From assembly GCA_002440745.1 (NCBI GenBank), contig DJVB01000042.1, positions 1 to 64,000 of the forward strand: a DNA stretch of 64,000 nt. Reading direction: 5' to 3'. Source of the DNA: Bacteroidales bacterium UBA6267. Its GTDB lineage: Bacteria; Bacteroidota; Bacteroidia; Bacteroidales; UBA1556. The notes beneath the pieces are model-generated. The model worked only from the letters and a program-made list of their open reading frames with translations. It made no database searches and had not been told where the DNA came from. Position 1 is the stretch's first letter, and every line of letters starts with the position of its first letter. The translations under genes and the position numbers were made by a program. Below, piece by piece: positions 7,570-16,666 of the stretch.

Positions 7570-8646
7570 TTATATCAAATGCTCTTTAAGATAATGAGGT
7601 GCAGTACCTTTTTGATTGAGAATCAGATGATAACCTTCCGGAATTGGCGCGTAAGCAGCATTAATAAGCGAATCGACAGAGTCAATTATTCCTGTAGGAA
7701 TCTTCTCATAAAGTTTGTATTTCTTTCTATGCTCTAAAGGATTTACGTTGGGCATAACGACATTTGCTCCGGCCTGTATTGCTCGACTACGACCTTGAGG
7801 ATGAATAGTTTCCATAGCCGTTGAAGCCACAATATTGATATCTTTCATCACAATTCGCATTACCGCAATCATCCTTAAGCTCATCCCCACCAAATCCTCA
7901 AACGGACTTTTGGCGTTTTCCATTGGAGTGCCGTTGCAAGGAATAAACGGCCCCATACCGCACATGTGAATGTTGAAATCGCGCATAAACACCACATCCT
8001 TTGCCAAGGATTCCACGGTTTGACCGGGCAAACCAATCATCACTCCTGTTCCGGTTTGAAATCCTGCATCACGTATGGATTGAAGGCATGAAAGTCGATT
8101 TTGGAAACTATGCAACTCATTATTAGGATGGAAATTATAATAAGTTTCTTCGTCCGATACTTCAATACGAAGCAGATATCGTTCAGCGCCGGCATCAAAC
8201 CATTTCTTATAGGTTTCCGGTGATTGTTCGCCACAACTAAGCGTGATTCCAAGATTCGGGTCGATGGATTTTGCATAATTCAAAATCCGAATGACAAAAT
8301 CGGTAAATTCGGGAGATGACAATTCGCCGGATTGTATGGCCATAGAACCAATTCCTGAGTCGGAGGCTAAGTGGATGGCATATTTTACTTGTTCAAAGTC
8401 AAGCATATAACGCTCAACAGACTTATTCGATTTACGTATGCCACAATAATAACAATCCTTTTTGCAATAATTAGTAAGCTCAATTAAAGCCCGACCATAA
8501 ACCCCATTTCCAACATTTGCCAATCGCACTTCGTCAGCCTTTGCAAAAAGCAAAGCTTCTTCAGCAGGATTACAGTCCAAAAGTCTGACAATATCCTCAA
8601 TGTCAAAATCTTGCTTATCTAATAAAGTTTTAAAATCCATTATCAT
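7570..8646 (-). CDS. hydE: [FeFe]-hydrogenase maturase HydE (radical SAM)
   Basis: A radical SAM enzyme that takes part in building the organic ligand and iron precursor of the H-cluster, with HydF and HydG. The CX3CX2C SAM-cluster motif is CKKDCYYC, followed by GIRKSN, typical of HydE rather than BioB; ALIELTNYCKKDCYYCGIRK and GMGPFIPCNGTPM are family-like. Length (358 aa) is normal. The first ATG is at 8646, another at 8640, and an upstream TTG at 8655 is possible. It lies about 140 bases downstream of the receiver-kinase gene in the same direction. HydF and HydG are not in the window. Confidence 0.92.
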   Translation of the reverse strand: MIMDFKTLLDKQDFDIEDIVRLLDCNPAEEALLFAKADEVRLANVGNGVYGRALIELTNYCKKDCYYCGIRKSNKSVERYMLDFEQVKYAIHLASDSGIGSMAIQSGELSSPEFTDFVIRILNYAKSIDPNLGITLSCGEQSPETYKKWFDAGAERYLLRIEVSDEETYYNFHPNNELHSFQNRLSCLQSIRDAGFQTGTGVMIGLPGQTVESLAKDVVFMRDFNIHMCGMGPFIPCNGTPMENAKSPFEDLVGMSLRMIAVMRIVMKDINIVASTAMETIHPQGRSRAIQAGANVVMPNVNPLEHRKKYKLYEKIPTGIIDSVDSLINAAYAPIPEGYHLILNQKGTAPHYLKEHLI

Positions 8647-8784
8647 CAAATTCAATTATTTCAGGGCAAATTTCACTAAAAAAGCAAGAGGATTGAGAGA
8701 AAAAACCAAGCAAGTTAAAGACATAAATCAAGGCAATACTTCATTTCAGTTGGAGAGATTTGTAAAACGGCTCGCGATAAAAAC

Positions 8785-9906
8785 CTAATTCAGCGGCAAA
8801 ACCACCGTAAAGCGCGTGCCTTCACCATATTTGCTTTTCACTTCAATCGTTCCGTTATAGCTCTCCACGGTTTTCTTTAAGATGCTAAGCCCTAAGCCAC
8901 TACCGGAAATAAAGCGGGTTTCTTCGTTTTTGATTCGCGTAAATTCGGTGAACAATTTCTCCAAATCTTCCTCCTCAATTCCAATTCCGGTATCTTCAAC
9001 CGTTAGGACTATAGAATCGGTCAGTTTTTCTAAATTCAAGGTAATCAACCCATTATCCTTATTATACTTCACAGCATTCGACAAAAGATTATTCAGAATT
9101 ATCTCCATATCCGAAGAGTTAGCAAAAAAGTTCACATCTTGGTCGATATGGGTAATTACATTGATATTTCGTTGAATAGCAATAGGTTGGATTGTATCTA
9201 AAGCCATATTAGTTACCGCAGTCAAATCCACTTTCGATTTCACTTTCTCCCCCGATTGGGTTTCCAAGCGAGTCAAATCGAGCAAGTCCATTATCAACGA
9301 TCTCATTCCCTTAATGCGTTCCAACGACCGATTAATAGACTCGTCATATTCTTCAAGATTTGACCCTAAAACTCTTGAGTTCATCAGGTTCAAGTAACCT
9401 TCGATGGCGCTCAAAGGGGATTTAAGTTCATGGCTAAGGACTGACAGAAATTTAAAGCGCATTTCTCTGCCTTGAGCGTTCATCTGAAGGGTCATTCGCT
9501 TAAGGTAGAGATGCTTAGATGCCGACTCGATAGCAGTTTTCAGTTCAGCAGGGGTGAATGGTTTAGGAACGAAATTATAAGCGCCTTTGCCGGTTGCTGC
9601 AACAGCTAAGTCCAAGCTGGCATAAGAAGTAATCATGGTCACGGCCAAGTCTAATCTGTTTTTGCTGATATAATCCAAAACCTCCGTTCCCTGAATGCCG
9701 GGTAGTTTATTATCGAGCAAAACCAAATCCACTTGAGAGTTCTTGATGTGTTCCAGACCCTCTTCGCCGGTTGCTGCCTGAATAACCTCATAATCAAAAT
9801 CTTCCTCCATAAATGGATAACTAACCGTAAAATTGCGCAGCACCCTTTCGATGCCGGAGCGAATACCGGGTTCATCATCCACAACAAGAACTCTTATAGT
9901 GCTCAT
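8785..9906 (-). CDS. Receiver-histidine kinase fusion protein
   Basis: A two-component protein with the order receiver then kinase, cytoplasmic, no membrane segment. The receiver (residues 3-125) keeps Asp10, Asp11, the phospho-acceptor Asp65 (LVLLDNKLPG) and Lys115. A HisKA domain follows with His159 in LSVLSHELKSP, then a HATPase with N box (NNLLSNAVKYN), DTGIGI and GSGLGL. It starts 2 bases after the receiver-only gene and belongs to the hydrogenase-linked signalling set. It probably receives phosphate from the hydrogenase-like kinase or senses through its receiver and then autophosphorylates. No DNA-binding domain is present. Confidence 0.88.
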   Translation of the reverse strand: MSTIRVLVVDDEPGIRSGIERVLRNFTVSYPFMEEDFDYEVIQAATGEEGLEHIKNSQVDLVLLDNKLPGIQGTEVLDYISKNRLDLAVTMITSYASLDLAVAATGKGAYNFVPKPFTPAELKTAIESASKHLYLKRMTLQMNAQGREMRFKFLSVLSHELKSPLSAIEGYLNLMNSRVLGSNLEEYDESINRSLERIKGMRSLIMDLLDLTRLETQSGEKVKSKVDLTAVTNMALDTIQPIAIQRNINVITHIDQDVNFFANSSDMEIILNNLLSNAVKYNKDNGLITLNLEKLTDSIVLTVEDTGIGIEEEDLEKLFTEFTRIKNEETRFISGSGLGLSILKKTVESYNGTIEVKSKYGEGTRFTVVLPLN

Positions 9907-9908
9907 AA

Positions 9909-10304
9909 TTAAATCTTTAACAGTTTAGAAATTTCCCGATACAGTTGGTCGGGACGAATACCTTTTTCTAAAACTAAATCGGCTTTCAACCATTTTTGGT
10001 CGTCTTTAGTTTCAATATTAAACATGATTCCTGTTTCAGCTCCAACGGCGGAGGCAATGATGACTGGAACATCGGGATAGAGTTTTTTAATCTTATTAGA
10101 CAAAATAAAACCACTGTCCTGCTTCTCCATCATTAGGTCGAAGATAGCTAAATCAGGTTTAAATTCCGCCATTTTTTTCTCAGCTTCTTCCTGAGAATCA
10201 ACGGCTACCACTTCCAATCCGAAACTTTTCAGATTGATTTTCATCTGCTCCATTGCATCGAAATCATCTTCAGCAAGGAGCACTGTTTTATCTATTTTTA
10301 TCAT
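9909..10304 (-). CDS. Single-domain response regulator
   Basis: A CheY-like receiver of 131 residues with acidic pocket EDD (residues 12-14), phospho-acceptor Asp56 (LAIFDLMME) and no output domain. The T/S position is IIASAVG. It is squeezed between the hydrogenase-like kinase (12 bases) and the receiver-kinase fusion (2 bases), so it very likely shuttles phosphate between those two proteins. A short insert near residues 90-105 (FNIETKDDQKWLKADL) sets it apart from CheY. Confidence 0.85.
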   Translation of the reverse strand: MIKIDKTVLLAEDDFDAMEQMKINLKSFGLEVVAVDSQEEAEKKMAEFKPDLAIFDLMMEKQDSGFILSNKIKKLYPDVPVIIASAVGAETGIMFNIETKDDQKWLKADLVLEKGIRPDQLYREISKLLKI

Positions 10305-10316
10305 AATTCTAAATTT

Positions 10317-12326
10317 TTAAACATTTAATTTAATATCCTGCGGCTTACGAGGCAACACTATTTTAAAAGTGGTACCTGTTGGCCCCTTTTCAGGATTATC
10401 GTTTGATATGACCGAAATTCGGCCTTTGTGCATTTTTATAATTCCATAAATCAAAGGCAGACCAAGGCCTGTACCTTTTGCTATTCCTTTTGTGGTAAAA
10501 AATGGAGTGAAAATCTTCTTCAGGTTCTCCTGCGAAATTCCACTTCCGTTGTCAATGACTAATATTTCAACTTCCTTAGAATTTTGACTATCAGTCAATT
10601 CAATCAATAACGAACCCCCATTAGGCATTGCTTCAAAAGCGTTTTTCTCCAAATTAGTGAATACCTGAATCATCTGCTCCCTGTCGAGCTCAACCAGCGT
10701 ATTTTGCAATTTAGAAACCACCTCCGCCTGAATATTATCCGGTTTGATAACCGATTTCAGGCTATGACGGCAAAGCTCCGCGATATCCACTTCGCTTAAT
10801 TGTACTTGATTTTTTCGAGCAAAATTGAGCAAACCGCCAACGATACGTTTGCAGCGTTCAGCTTGTTCAACAATCAGTTTCAGATCGTCCTTGATAGGAT
10901 TTTCATCTGGAGTTTCGTCTATTAAGATATTGGCATACATGGTTATAACACCAAGAGGATTGTTCAACTCGTGAGCAATTCCGGCAGATAACTGCCCCAT
11001 GTGAGCCAATTTTTCGGACTGTTTCAAAGCCTCACGCGCACTGACTAAATTCTGATTTGTAGTGTTGAGTGCCGAAATGGAGCCATGCAGTTTTTCAATA
11101 GTATTAGGCAAACACATCTCGTCTTCGGCAAAACCCTCAACAATTGCAATAGCATGTTCGCGACAAGTATCATAACCACAAGCTCCGCAATTCAACATAT
11201 CCGATTCCTCAAATTTGCCCATTTCTTTCAAAACTCTGGCAATTGCCTCTTCATCAACCCGTAGAGTCGAAAAATCGGCTGGAGTAAAAGCTCTGGAAAA
11301 ATCTTGCTTTAGATACAATTCTTTCTCCGCTTGCCAAAGATCAAAATCGGTATTGGCAAATTTTTCAGCCACATAATCGCTTATGATGGAGCGTTTTTTA
11401 AAGCGGGTGAAATCGGTAGTCATTCCCGGTCCGGAGATGCACCCTTCGCAGCAGAGCAATTCCAAATACTTGGCATTCAATCCACCGGAATCGAACTCGG
11501 CAATTGCATCGCGGAAATTGTCGGCACCATCGGTAACCTGAATTCTACTTAAGCCAAATTCATCATTAACCCCCATAGTGTTCAGAAGTCCCCTACTCAC
11601 CGGAAAAATTGCACCTTTCGCAGAAAAAGGACCATCGAAACCGGAGGGCTCTAAGGTGCTAAAATCAATATGCCGAAGTTGAAAAATGTCGCGCAACTCA
11701 CGAAAGGTGATAGCTACATCCACATCTTCCGACTCAGTTTTTTTAGCAATACAAGGCCCGATGAAAACCACCGGACAATTTTCGCCATATTTAGTTTTAA
11801 CCGTTTTAGCCATCGCCTCCATGGGTGACGACAGTGGCACAAGATTGTCGATGAGCTGCGGATAGTAATGTTCTACATAAGAAACAATAGCCGGACAATC
11901 GGATGAAATATAGCGTTTTGATTTATCATCATTGATTAATTCAGCATATTTTTCAGCGACTAAATCGGCACCAAAACTCACTTCGGTAACCTTCCAAAAA
12001 CCAAGATAGCGCAATGCTCCAACTAAGACTTTATAATCGCCAAGGTCGCTAAATTCTGCCGGAAAGGCCGGCGCAACCATCGCAATTACATTTTCGTTGT
12101 TTTCCAATAATTCAATGAGCGCCGATGTGGAATTGTGAAAAGCCTTAGCACCTTGACTACATACTTTCACACAATTCCCACATCCGATGCAACGCTCGGT
12201 AACAACCTCTGCCTGACCATTCATTATCTTGATGGCTTTTGCCGGACATTCGCGCACGCATGTATAACATACGCGGCATCTGTTCTTGACTGTATAAACC
12301 AGATAATTTATTTTTTCTGCTTTCAT
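10317..12326 (-). CDS. Hydrogenase-like iron-sulphur sensor histidine kinase
   Basis: A cytoplasmic 669-residue sensor. Domains: two [4Fe-4S] ferredoxin motifs (C17-C27, C46-C56), an iron-hydrogenase large-subunit-like domain (about 75-310), a FeS domain with C380, C383, C388 and C405 (NCGACGYDTC), a short coiled linker, HisKA with His452 (GIAHELNNPLG), and a HATPase (DNGSGIS, GTGLGLPL). The hydrogenase domain keeps Cys144, Cys192, Cys292 and Cys296, matching the four H-cluster ligands of real enzymes, but Asp143 replaces the proton-transfer Cys and Gly190 replaces the Met of MPC. Likely an H2 or redox sensor rather than a working hydrogenase. Related to HydS-type proteins, here fused to a full kinase. 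It follows hydA after 200 bases with its own predicted promoter. Confidence 0.88.
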   Translation of the reverse strand: MKAEKINYLVYTVKNRCRVCYTCVRECPAKAIKIMNGQAEVVTERCIGCGNCVKVCSQGAKAFHNSTSALIELLENNENVIAMVAPAFPAEFSDLGDYKVLVGALRYLGFWKVTEVSFGADLVAEKYAELINDDKSKRYISSDCPAIVSYVEHYYPQLIDNLVPLSSPMEAMAKTVKTKYGENCPVVFIGPCIAKKTESEDVDVAITFRELRDIFQLRHIDFSTLEPSGFDGPFSAKGAIFPVSRGLLNTMGVNDEFGLSRIQVTDGADNFRDAIAEFDSGGLNAKYLELLCCEGCISGPGMTTDFTRFKKRSIISDYVAEKFANTDFDLWQAEKELYLKQDFSRAFTPADFSTLRVDEEAIARVLKEMGKFEESDMLNCGACGYDTCREHAIAIVEGFAEDEMCLPNTIEKLHGSISALNTTNQNLVSAREALKQSEKLAHMGQLSAGIAHELNNPLGVITMYANILIDETPDENPIKDDLKLIVEQAERCKRIVGGLLNFARKNQVQLSEVDIAELCRHSLKSVIKPDNIQAEVVSKLQNTLVELDREQMIQVFTNLEKNAFEAMPNGGSLLIELTDSQNSKEVEILVIDNGSGISQENLKKIFTPFFTTKGIAKGTGLGLPLIYGIIKMHKGRISVISNDNPEKGPTGTTFKIVLPRKPQDIKLNV

Positions 12327-12382
12327 AATTCTCTAATTTTCAGAACCTTTAAGGAGAATCCTTCAAAACTCTTGCAGGATTT

Positions 12383-12430
12383 CTTGTCGTGGGGCTGCCA
12401 GCATCAAGCCGACAGCCCTTTCTCGACAAG
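12383..12430 (-). promoter_or_regulatory. Two-part leader hairpin of the sensor kinase mRNA
   Basis: CTTGTCG pairs with CGACAAG (outer 7 bp) and GGGCTG pairs with CAGCCC (inner 6 bp). The predicted transcription start from the -7 element at 12438-12445 falls right at the 5' edge of the hairpin, so the mRNA would begin with it. No U-tract follows, so it is more likely a stabiliser or regulatory leader than a terminator for hydA. Confidence 0.55.
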
Positions 12431-12437
12431 TTCACTG

Positions 12438-12445
12438 CAAATTTA
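12438..12445 (-). promoter_or_regulatory. Predicted internal -7 element (TAAATTTG)
   Basis: TAAATTTG on the minus strand fits TAnnTTTG and lies about 110 bases before the sensor kinase start. It would let the signalling genes be expressed separately from hydABC. No clear -33 TTG is seen. Confidence 0.4.
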
Positions 12446-12473
12446 GGTCAGTCAAAGATACGTTTACCATTGT

Positions 12474-12491
12474 TTGTGAATTAATTAACTA
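12474..12491. promoter_or_regulatory. Imperfect Rex-like operator between hydA and the sensor kinase
   Basis: TTGTGAATTAATTAACTA has two 7-base half sites (TTGTGAA and TTAACTA) around a 4-base spacer, near the Rex pattern TTGTkAAnnnnTTmACAA with one changed base on the right. It lies upstream of the internal -7 element, unlike the other Rex-like sites of the window. Confidence 0.4.
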
Positions 12492-12526
12492 AACGTTAAG
12501 TGATAATTATCATCGCAAAAATTAGC

Positions 12527-14251
12527 CTAAACCAATACTTCGCGTTTCTGATAATGTGTATGCAAAAGATGATGACTTTTCTCTCCAAGAGGTTCGCCAA
12601 GATACTCTTCATAAATCTTAATAATATCCGGATTATTATGAGAAGTTCTCAGGGTTTCATTACCATCGATGCGATAAAGTCCCTGCATCCTTTGTTTAAC
12701 ATTTTCCATATCCATAGTAATAGGTTGACCACCACCGTTGATACAACCGCCTGGACAAGCCATCACCTCTACGAAGTGAATGTCGTTGCGACCATTCCTA
12801 ATTTCTTCAAGAAGCGGGGCAACATTACCTAAGCCGTTTACAACAGCGACTCCAATTGCGATACCGCCAATTTCGAGATGTGCAACCTTTATGCTGTCCA
12901 TACCACGAACCGATTCAATTTCAAGCTTTTGCATTTCCTCGCCCGTAATCATTTTATGAGCGGAACGCAAAGCGGCTTCCATAACACCACCGGAGGCACC
13001 AAAGATTTTACCTGCTGTACTTCGTTTTCCTAGAGGAGAGTCAGCAACTTCAGGCTCCAACTGATCTGTTTCGATGCCATACATGCGCATCAACTGAGCC
13101 AATTCGCGTGTAGTAAGCACTGCATCCACATCGGTAATTCCCTGATGAGTCATCTCATCGCGCTGAGCTTCAAACTTTTTAGCGGTACAAGGCATCACAG
13201 CAACCGAATAGATATCTGTTGGAGCAATGGCCACTTTCTCGGCATAATAACTCTTAATCAAAGCCCCCATCATCTGTTGAGGCGATTTGCATGAGCTTAA
13301 ATTATCAATCAAATCCGGAGCAAACTCCTCAGCATATTTCACCCAACCCGGGCAGCAGCTTGTAAACATGGGCAGATGACCACCATTTTTCACCCTATGA
13401 ATCAGCTCACTAGCTTCTTCCATGATGGTTAAGTCGGCAGAGAAACTCGAATCGAAAATGGCATCAAAACCGATTTTACGAAGAGCCGCATTGAGCAAAC
13501 CATTTACATCAGTGCCCACAGGCATTCCAATTTCTTCGGCCAACGTGACTGAAATAGAAGGAGCATATTGAACAACCACATGCTTTTTGGGGTCGTCAAT
13601 GGCTTCGATAATTTGAGCAAAATGGTTTTTCTCATACAGCGCTCCGGTTGGACAAACCATGATACATCTTCCGCAATTGATACAGCTTGAAGTATTTAGT
13701 CCCTTGTCGAAAGCAACACCAATTTCGGATTTATTTCCACGATTGATGAAGTCGATGGCATGAACGCCCATGACACGGCTACAAGCATCTACGCAGCGAC
13801 CACATAAGATACATTTGGCGGGGTCGCGAACCAAGCTCACACCGGAAGTATCGATTTTATGATTGTTTTTCACTCCACGAATGCGGCGCTCACGAACACC
13901 AAGATTATAGCTCAAATCTTGCAATTCACAGTTTTTGTTGCGAGCACAATAGAGGCAGTCGTCAGGGTGATTACTAAGCAATAACTCCACAATCACTTTT
14001 CGGGCCTCGGCAACTCTTTTAGAATGCGTAGCGATTTTCATTCCGGGCTCAACCGGATACGAACAAGAAGTGACTAATTTGCCTGTATTGAGGTTTTCGA
14101 CTACACACATGCGGCAAGCACCGGTAGGAAAAACCTCTTTGATATGACATAAAGTCGGGATATTGAGGCCTTGACGCTTGCAAACATCTAAGATGGTTTC
14201 GCCTTGTTGAGCCTCAACGATTTTATTATTTATTTCTAATTGAATATTCAT
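12527..14251 (-). CDS. hydA: [FeFe]-hydrogenase catalytic subunit HydA
   Basis: The catalytic subunit of an NAD-linked trimeric hydrogenase: reversible 2H+ + 2e- to H2 in the cytoplasm. In order: a plant-type [2Fe-2S] domain (C35, C46, C49, C63), a His-Cys3 cluster segment (HPDDCLYCARNKNC, 95-108), two [4Fe-4S] motifs (C147-C157, C190-C200), and the H-cluster domain with FTSCCPGW (C299 proton-transfer, C300 ligand), MPCTAKKFE (C355), GGVMEAALR and MACPGGCINGGGQ (C499, C503). All catalytic residues are intact. At 574 residues it lacks the C-terminal [2Fe-2S] extension of some bifurcating HydA. It follows hydB by 12 bases. Confidence 0.96.
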   Translation of the reverse strand: MNIQLEINNKIVEAQQGETILDVCKRQGLNIPTLCHIKEVFPTGACRMCVVENLNTGKLVTSCSYPVEPGMKIATHSKRVAEARKVIVELLLSNHPDDCLYCARNKNCELQDLSYNLGVRERRIRGVKNNHKIDTSGVSLVRDPAKCILCGRCVDACSRVMGVHAIDFINRGNKSEIGVAFDKGLNTSSCINCGRCIMVCPTGALYEKNHFAQIIEAIDDPKKHVVVQYAPSISVTLAEEIGMPVGTDVNGLLNAALRKIGFDAIFDSSFSADLTIMEEASELIHRVKNGGHLPMFTSCCPGWVKYAEEFAPDLIDNLSSCKSPQQMMGALIKSYYAEKVAIAPTDIYSVAVMPCTAKKFEAQRDEMTHQGITDVDAVLTTRELAQLMRMYGIETDQLEPEVADSPLGKRSTAGKIFGASGGVMEAALRSAHKMITGEEMQKLEIESVRGMDSIKVAHLEIGGIAIGVAVVNGLGNVAPLLEEIRNGRNDIHFVEVMACPGGCINGGGQPITMDMENVKQRMQGLYRIDGNETLRTSHNNPDIIKIYEEYLGEPLGEKSHHLLHTHYQKREVLV

Positions 14252-14263
14252 GACAATAGTTAT

Positions 14264-16192
14264 TTAAGAAACCGAAATAGCATTAAACTTACACACTTCG
14301 AGGCAGGTGCCGCAAGCGATACATTTATCATCAATAATAAAATGCGGTTCCTTTTTGCTTCCAATGATAGCATCAACGGGGCATTTTTTAGCACAGACGG
14401 TACAGCCGGTACAAGCGTCCACATCAATGGTAAAATGGCGAAGATTTGTACAAACCCCTGCCCTGCATTTTCTGTCGAAAATATGCTCTTCATACTCTTC
14501 TCTGAACCAGCGAATCGTACTCAAAACCGGATTAGGAGCCGTTTGACCTAAGCCACAAAGGGAAGTATCCTTGATTACATTGGCCAATTTTTCGAGTTGC
14601 ATAACTCCTTTTATACGCTCCAATGCTTCATATTGCGACTCATTAATTGGTCTATTAGTGATGCTTTCTAAAATATCGAGCATACGCTTGGTACCTTCAC
14701 GGCAAGGAATACATTTTCCGCAGCTTTCACGTTGAATGAAGTCCATGAAAAATTTGGCCACATCAACCATGCAAGTATCTTCGTCCATCACCACCAATCC
14801 ACCGGAGCCCATCATTGCACCCTTTTCGATAATTGACTCATAATCAATTGGTGTATCCAAATTAACTTCCGTAATACATCCACCTGACGGGCCGCCAATT
14901 TGCACTGCTTTGAACTTTTTATCGTTCATAATTCCTCCGGCGATATCGAAAATCACCGAGCGGATAGACATTCCCATTGGAACTTCGACTAAACCCGTAA
15001 GTTTAATTTTTCCTGAAAGGGCAAAAACCTTCGTGCCTTTGGACTTTTCGGTACCAATGGCGCTAAACCATTCCTGACCGTGGAGGATAATTTCAGGGAT
15101 ATTTGAAAGCGTTTCCACATTATTGATGATCGTAGGTTTTTGGTGCAAACCGCTAACTGCCGGAAAAGGAGGACGAGGGCGAGGCATTCCGCGGCGGCCT
15201 TCGATACTACCAATCATGGCAGTTTCTTCGCCGCAGACAAAAGCACCGGCACCTTTTTTAATTTTAATTTCGAGGTTGAAGCCGGAATTGAAGATGTTTT
15301 CGCCCAAAAACCCGTAAGCCTTAGCATCTTCGATAGCAATTTTCAGACGATGGATAGCCAAAGGATACTCGGCACGGATATAAACGATTGCTTTGGTAGC
15401 ACCGATAGCGTAAGCAGCGATGGCCATACCTTCGAGAAGTCGGTGCGGGTCGCCTTCGATTACGGCTCTATCCATAAATGCGCCCGGGTCGCCTTCGTCG
15501 GCATTGCAAATCAAGTATTTTTGGTCTGCTTCAGTTTTGCGGGCGAAGCGCCATTTGACACCCGTAGGGAAACCGCCACCGCCCCTACCGCGCAAGCCGC
15601 TGCTTACGATGTCTTCACAAACCTGCTCGGCTGATTGATTCTTAAGCACTTTTTTCAGAGCCATATAACCATCACGGGAAATATACTCCTCGATGCTCTC
15701 CGGATTAATCAAGCCACAGTTTTTCAGAACGATACGTTGCTGAGGTTGGAAATAGGAATGTTGGTCGATAAAAGGGATATTATCCCAGCTACGGGAATTA
15801 TTTCTGAATTGGAAAAGAACCTTTTCCTTTGGGATATTTAAAGCAATGACCTCCTTGAGAATAGCGTCAACATCTGCGGCGCTAACATTTCCAAAGGAGA
15901 CGCGGTTGAAACCGGGCATTTGCACATCAAGAAGCGGCTCATAAGCACATAAACCGATGCATCCGACTTTAACAATCTCTGCATCAATACCTTGATTCGA
16001 CAACCACTGATGAGCGGCCCTTTCCGTTTCGGCAGCTCCGGCACCCAAACCGCAAGTGCCGGCACCTATATAAATTACGGGTTTGTCAACCATGTCGCGG
16101 CGCAGAAGACGGATATTTTCCGGATTTACTTCGGCTGCCTGACTGTTGAACCAATCCATTAAAGAATTATTTATTGTCTTCATTTTCTGCAT
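14264..16192 (-). CDS. hydB: NADH-binding hydrogenase subunit HydB
   Basis: A NuoF-like flavoprotein that exchanges electrons between NAD(H), ferredoxin and HydA. An N-terminal thioredoxin-like [2Fe-2S] segment (GTCGLGAGA, CIGLC; residues 45-85) precedes the FMN/NADH core (GRGGGGFPTGVKWRFARK, NADEGDPGAFMD), the N3-type [4Fe-4S] motif ESCGKCIPCREGT with a later SLCGLG Cys, and a C-terminal pair of [4Fe-4S] motifs (CTGCTVCAKKCP, CIACGTCLEVCK). This is the composition of HydB in bifurcating hydrogenases. The start overlaps the end of hydC; ATGs at 16192 and 16183 are both possible. Confidence 0.95.
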   Translation of the reverse strand: MQKMKTINNSLMDWFNSQAAEVNPENIRLLRRDMVDKPVIYIGAGTCGLGAGAAETERAAHQWLSNQGIDAEIVKVGCIGLCAYEPLLDVQMPGFNRVSFGNVSAADVDAILKEVIALNIPKEKVLFQFRNNSRSWDNIPFIDQHSYFQPQQRIVLKNCGLINPESIEEYISRDGYMALKKVLKNQSAEQVCEDIVSSGLRGRGGGGFPTGVKWRFARKTEADQKYLICNADEGDPGAFMDRAVIEGDPHRLLEGMAIAAYAIGATKAIVYIRAEYPLAIHRLKIAIEDAKAYGFLGENIFNSGFNLEIKIKKGAGAFVCGEETAMIGSIEGRRGMPRPRPPFPAVSGLHQKPTIINNVETLSNIPEIILHGQEWFSAIGTEKSKGTKVFALSGKIKLTGLVEVPMGMSIRSVIFDIAGGIMNDKKFKAVQIGGPSGGCITEVNLDTPIDYESIIEKGAMMGSGGLVVMDEDTCMVDVAKFFMDFIQRESCGKCIPCREGTKRMLDILESITNRPINESQYEALERIKGVMQLEKLANVIKDTSLCGLGQTAPNPVLSTIRWFREEYEEHIFDRKCRAGVCTNLRHFTIDVDACTGCTVCAKKCPVDAIIGSKKEPHFIIDDKCIACGTCLEVCKFNAISVS

Positions 16193-16655
16193 TTTTAGCT
16201 ATGATTTCATCTATGATTCGGTGAATGGCGTTTCTATCGACTTTAGCGTGAAACTCACCGTTTATGGAAATTACAGGAGCCAATCCACAGGCTCCGATGC
16301 AAGCCACCACTTCGATGCTAAACAAACCATCGCGTGAAGTGTTACCTGCTTTGATTTTTAATTTTTTCTCCAACTCTTCTAACACAGTTGCCGAACCGAG
16401 CACATGGCAGGCCGTTCCACGACACACAGAAATATGATATTTGCCTGTGGGGGTAAAGCGGAATTGATTATAAAAAGTGGCCACACCAAAAATACGGGAG
16501 GCCGGCAAATGCAAAAAAGAGGAAACCTCCCTGACAGAGGCTTCCGAGAGATATCCTTCTTGAGCTTGAATGTCTTGAAGAATCGGAATCAAATCGTCAG
16601 GTGAGGCATCCTTGTAATTGGTGAAAACTTGGTTTAGTGCTTTCATTTCTTCCAA
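16167..16655 (-). CDS. hydC: Hydrogenase subunit HydC (NuoE-like)
   Basis: A 162-residue thioredoxin-like [2Fe-2S] protein carrying electrons within HydABC. The cluster ligands are CRGTAC and CIGAC in the order C-x4-C then C-x3-C, as in NuoE; the N-terminal helical bundle (LIPILQDIQAQEGYLSEASV, IFGVATFYNQF) is typical. It starts 11 bases after the receiver gene and its end overlaps hydB, showing translational coupling. ATGs at 16655 and 16646 are both plausible starts. Confidence 0.94.
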   Translation of the reverse strand: MEEMKALNQVFTNYKDASPDDLIPILQDIQAQEGYLSEASVREVSSFLHLPASRIFGVATFYNQFRFTPTGKYHISVCRGTACHVLGSATVLEELEKKLKIKAGNTSRDGLFSIEVVACIGACGLAPVISINGEFHAKVDRNAIHRIIDEIIAKNAENEDNK

Positions 16656-16666
16656 TTTTTGTGTTA

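Noticed and set aside
12527..14251. HydA as a stand-alone clostridial-type hydrogenase
   Set aside because: Its size equals the monomeric enzyme, but it is in an overlapping operon with HydB and HydC, so a trimeric NAD-linked enzyme is more likely.
15140..15634. Long open frame on the plus strand inside hydB
   Set aside because: Antisense to a fully conserved HydB sequence, with no recognisable motif and no start context.
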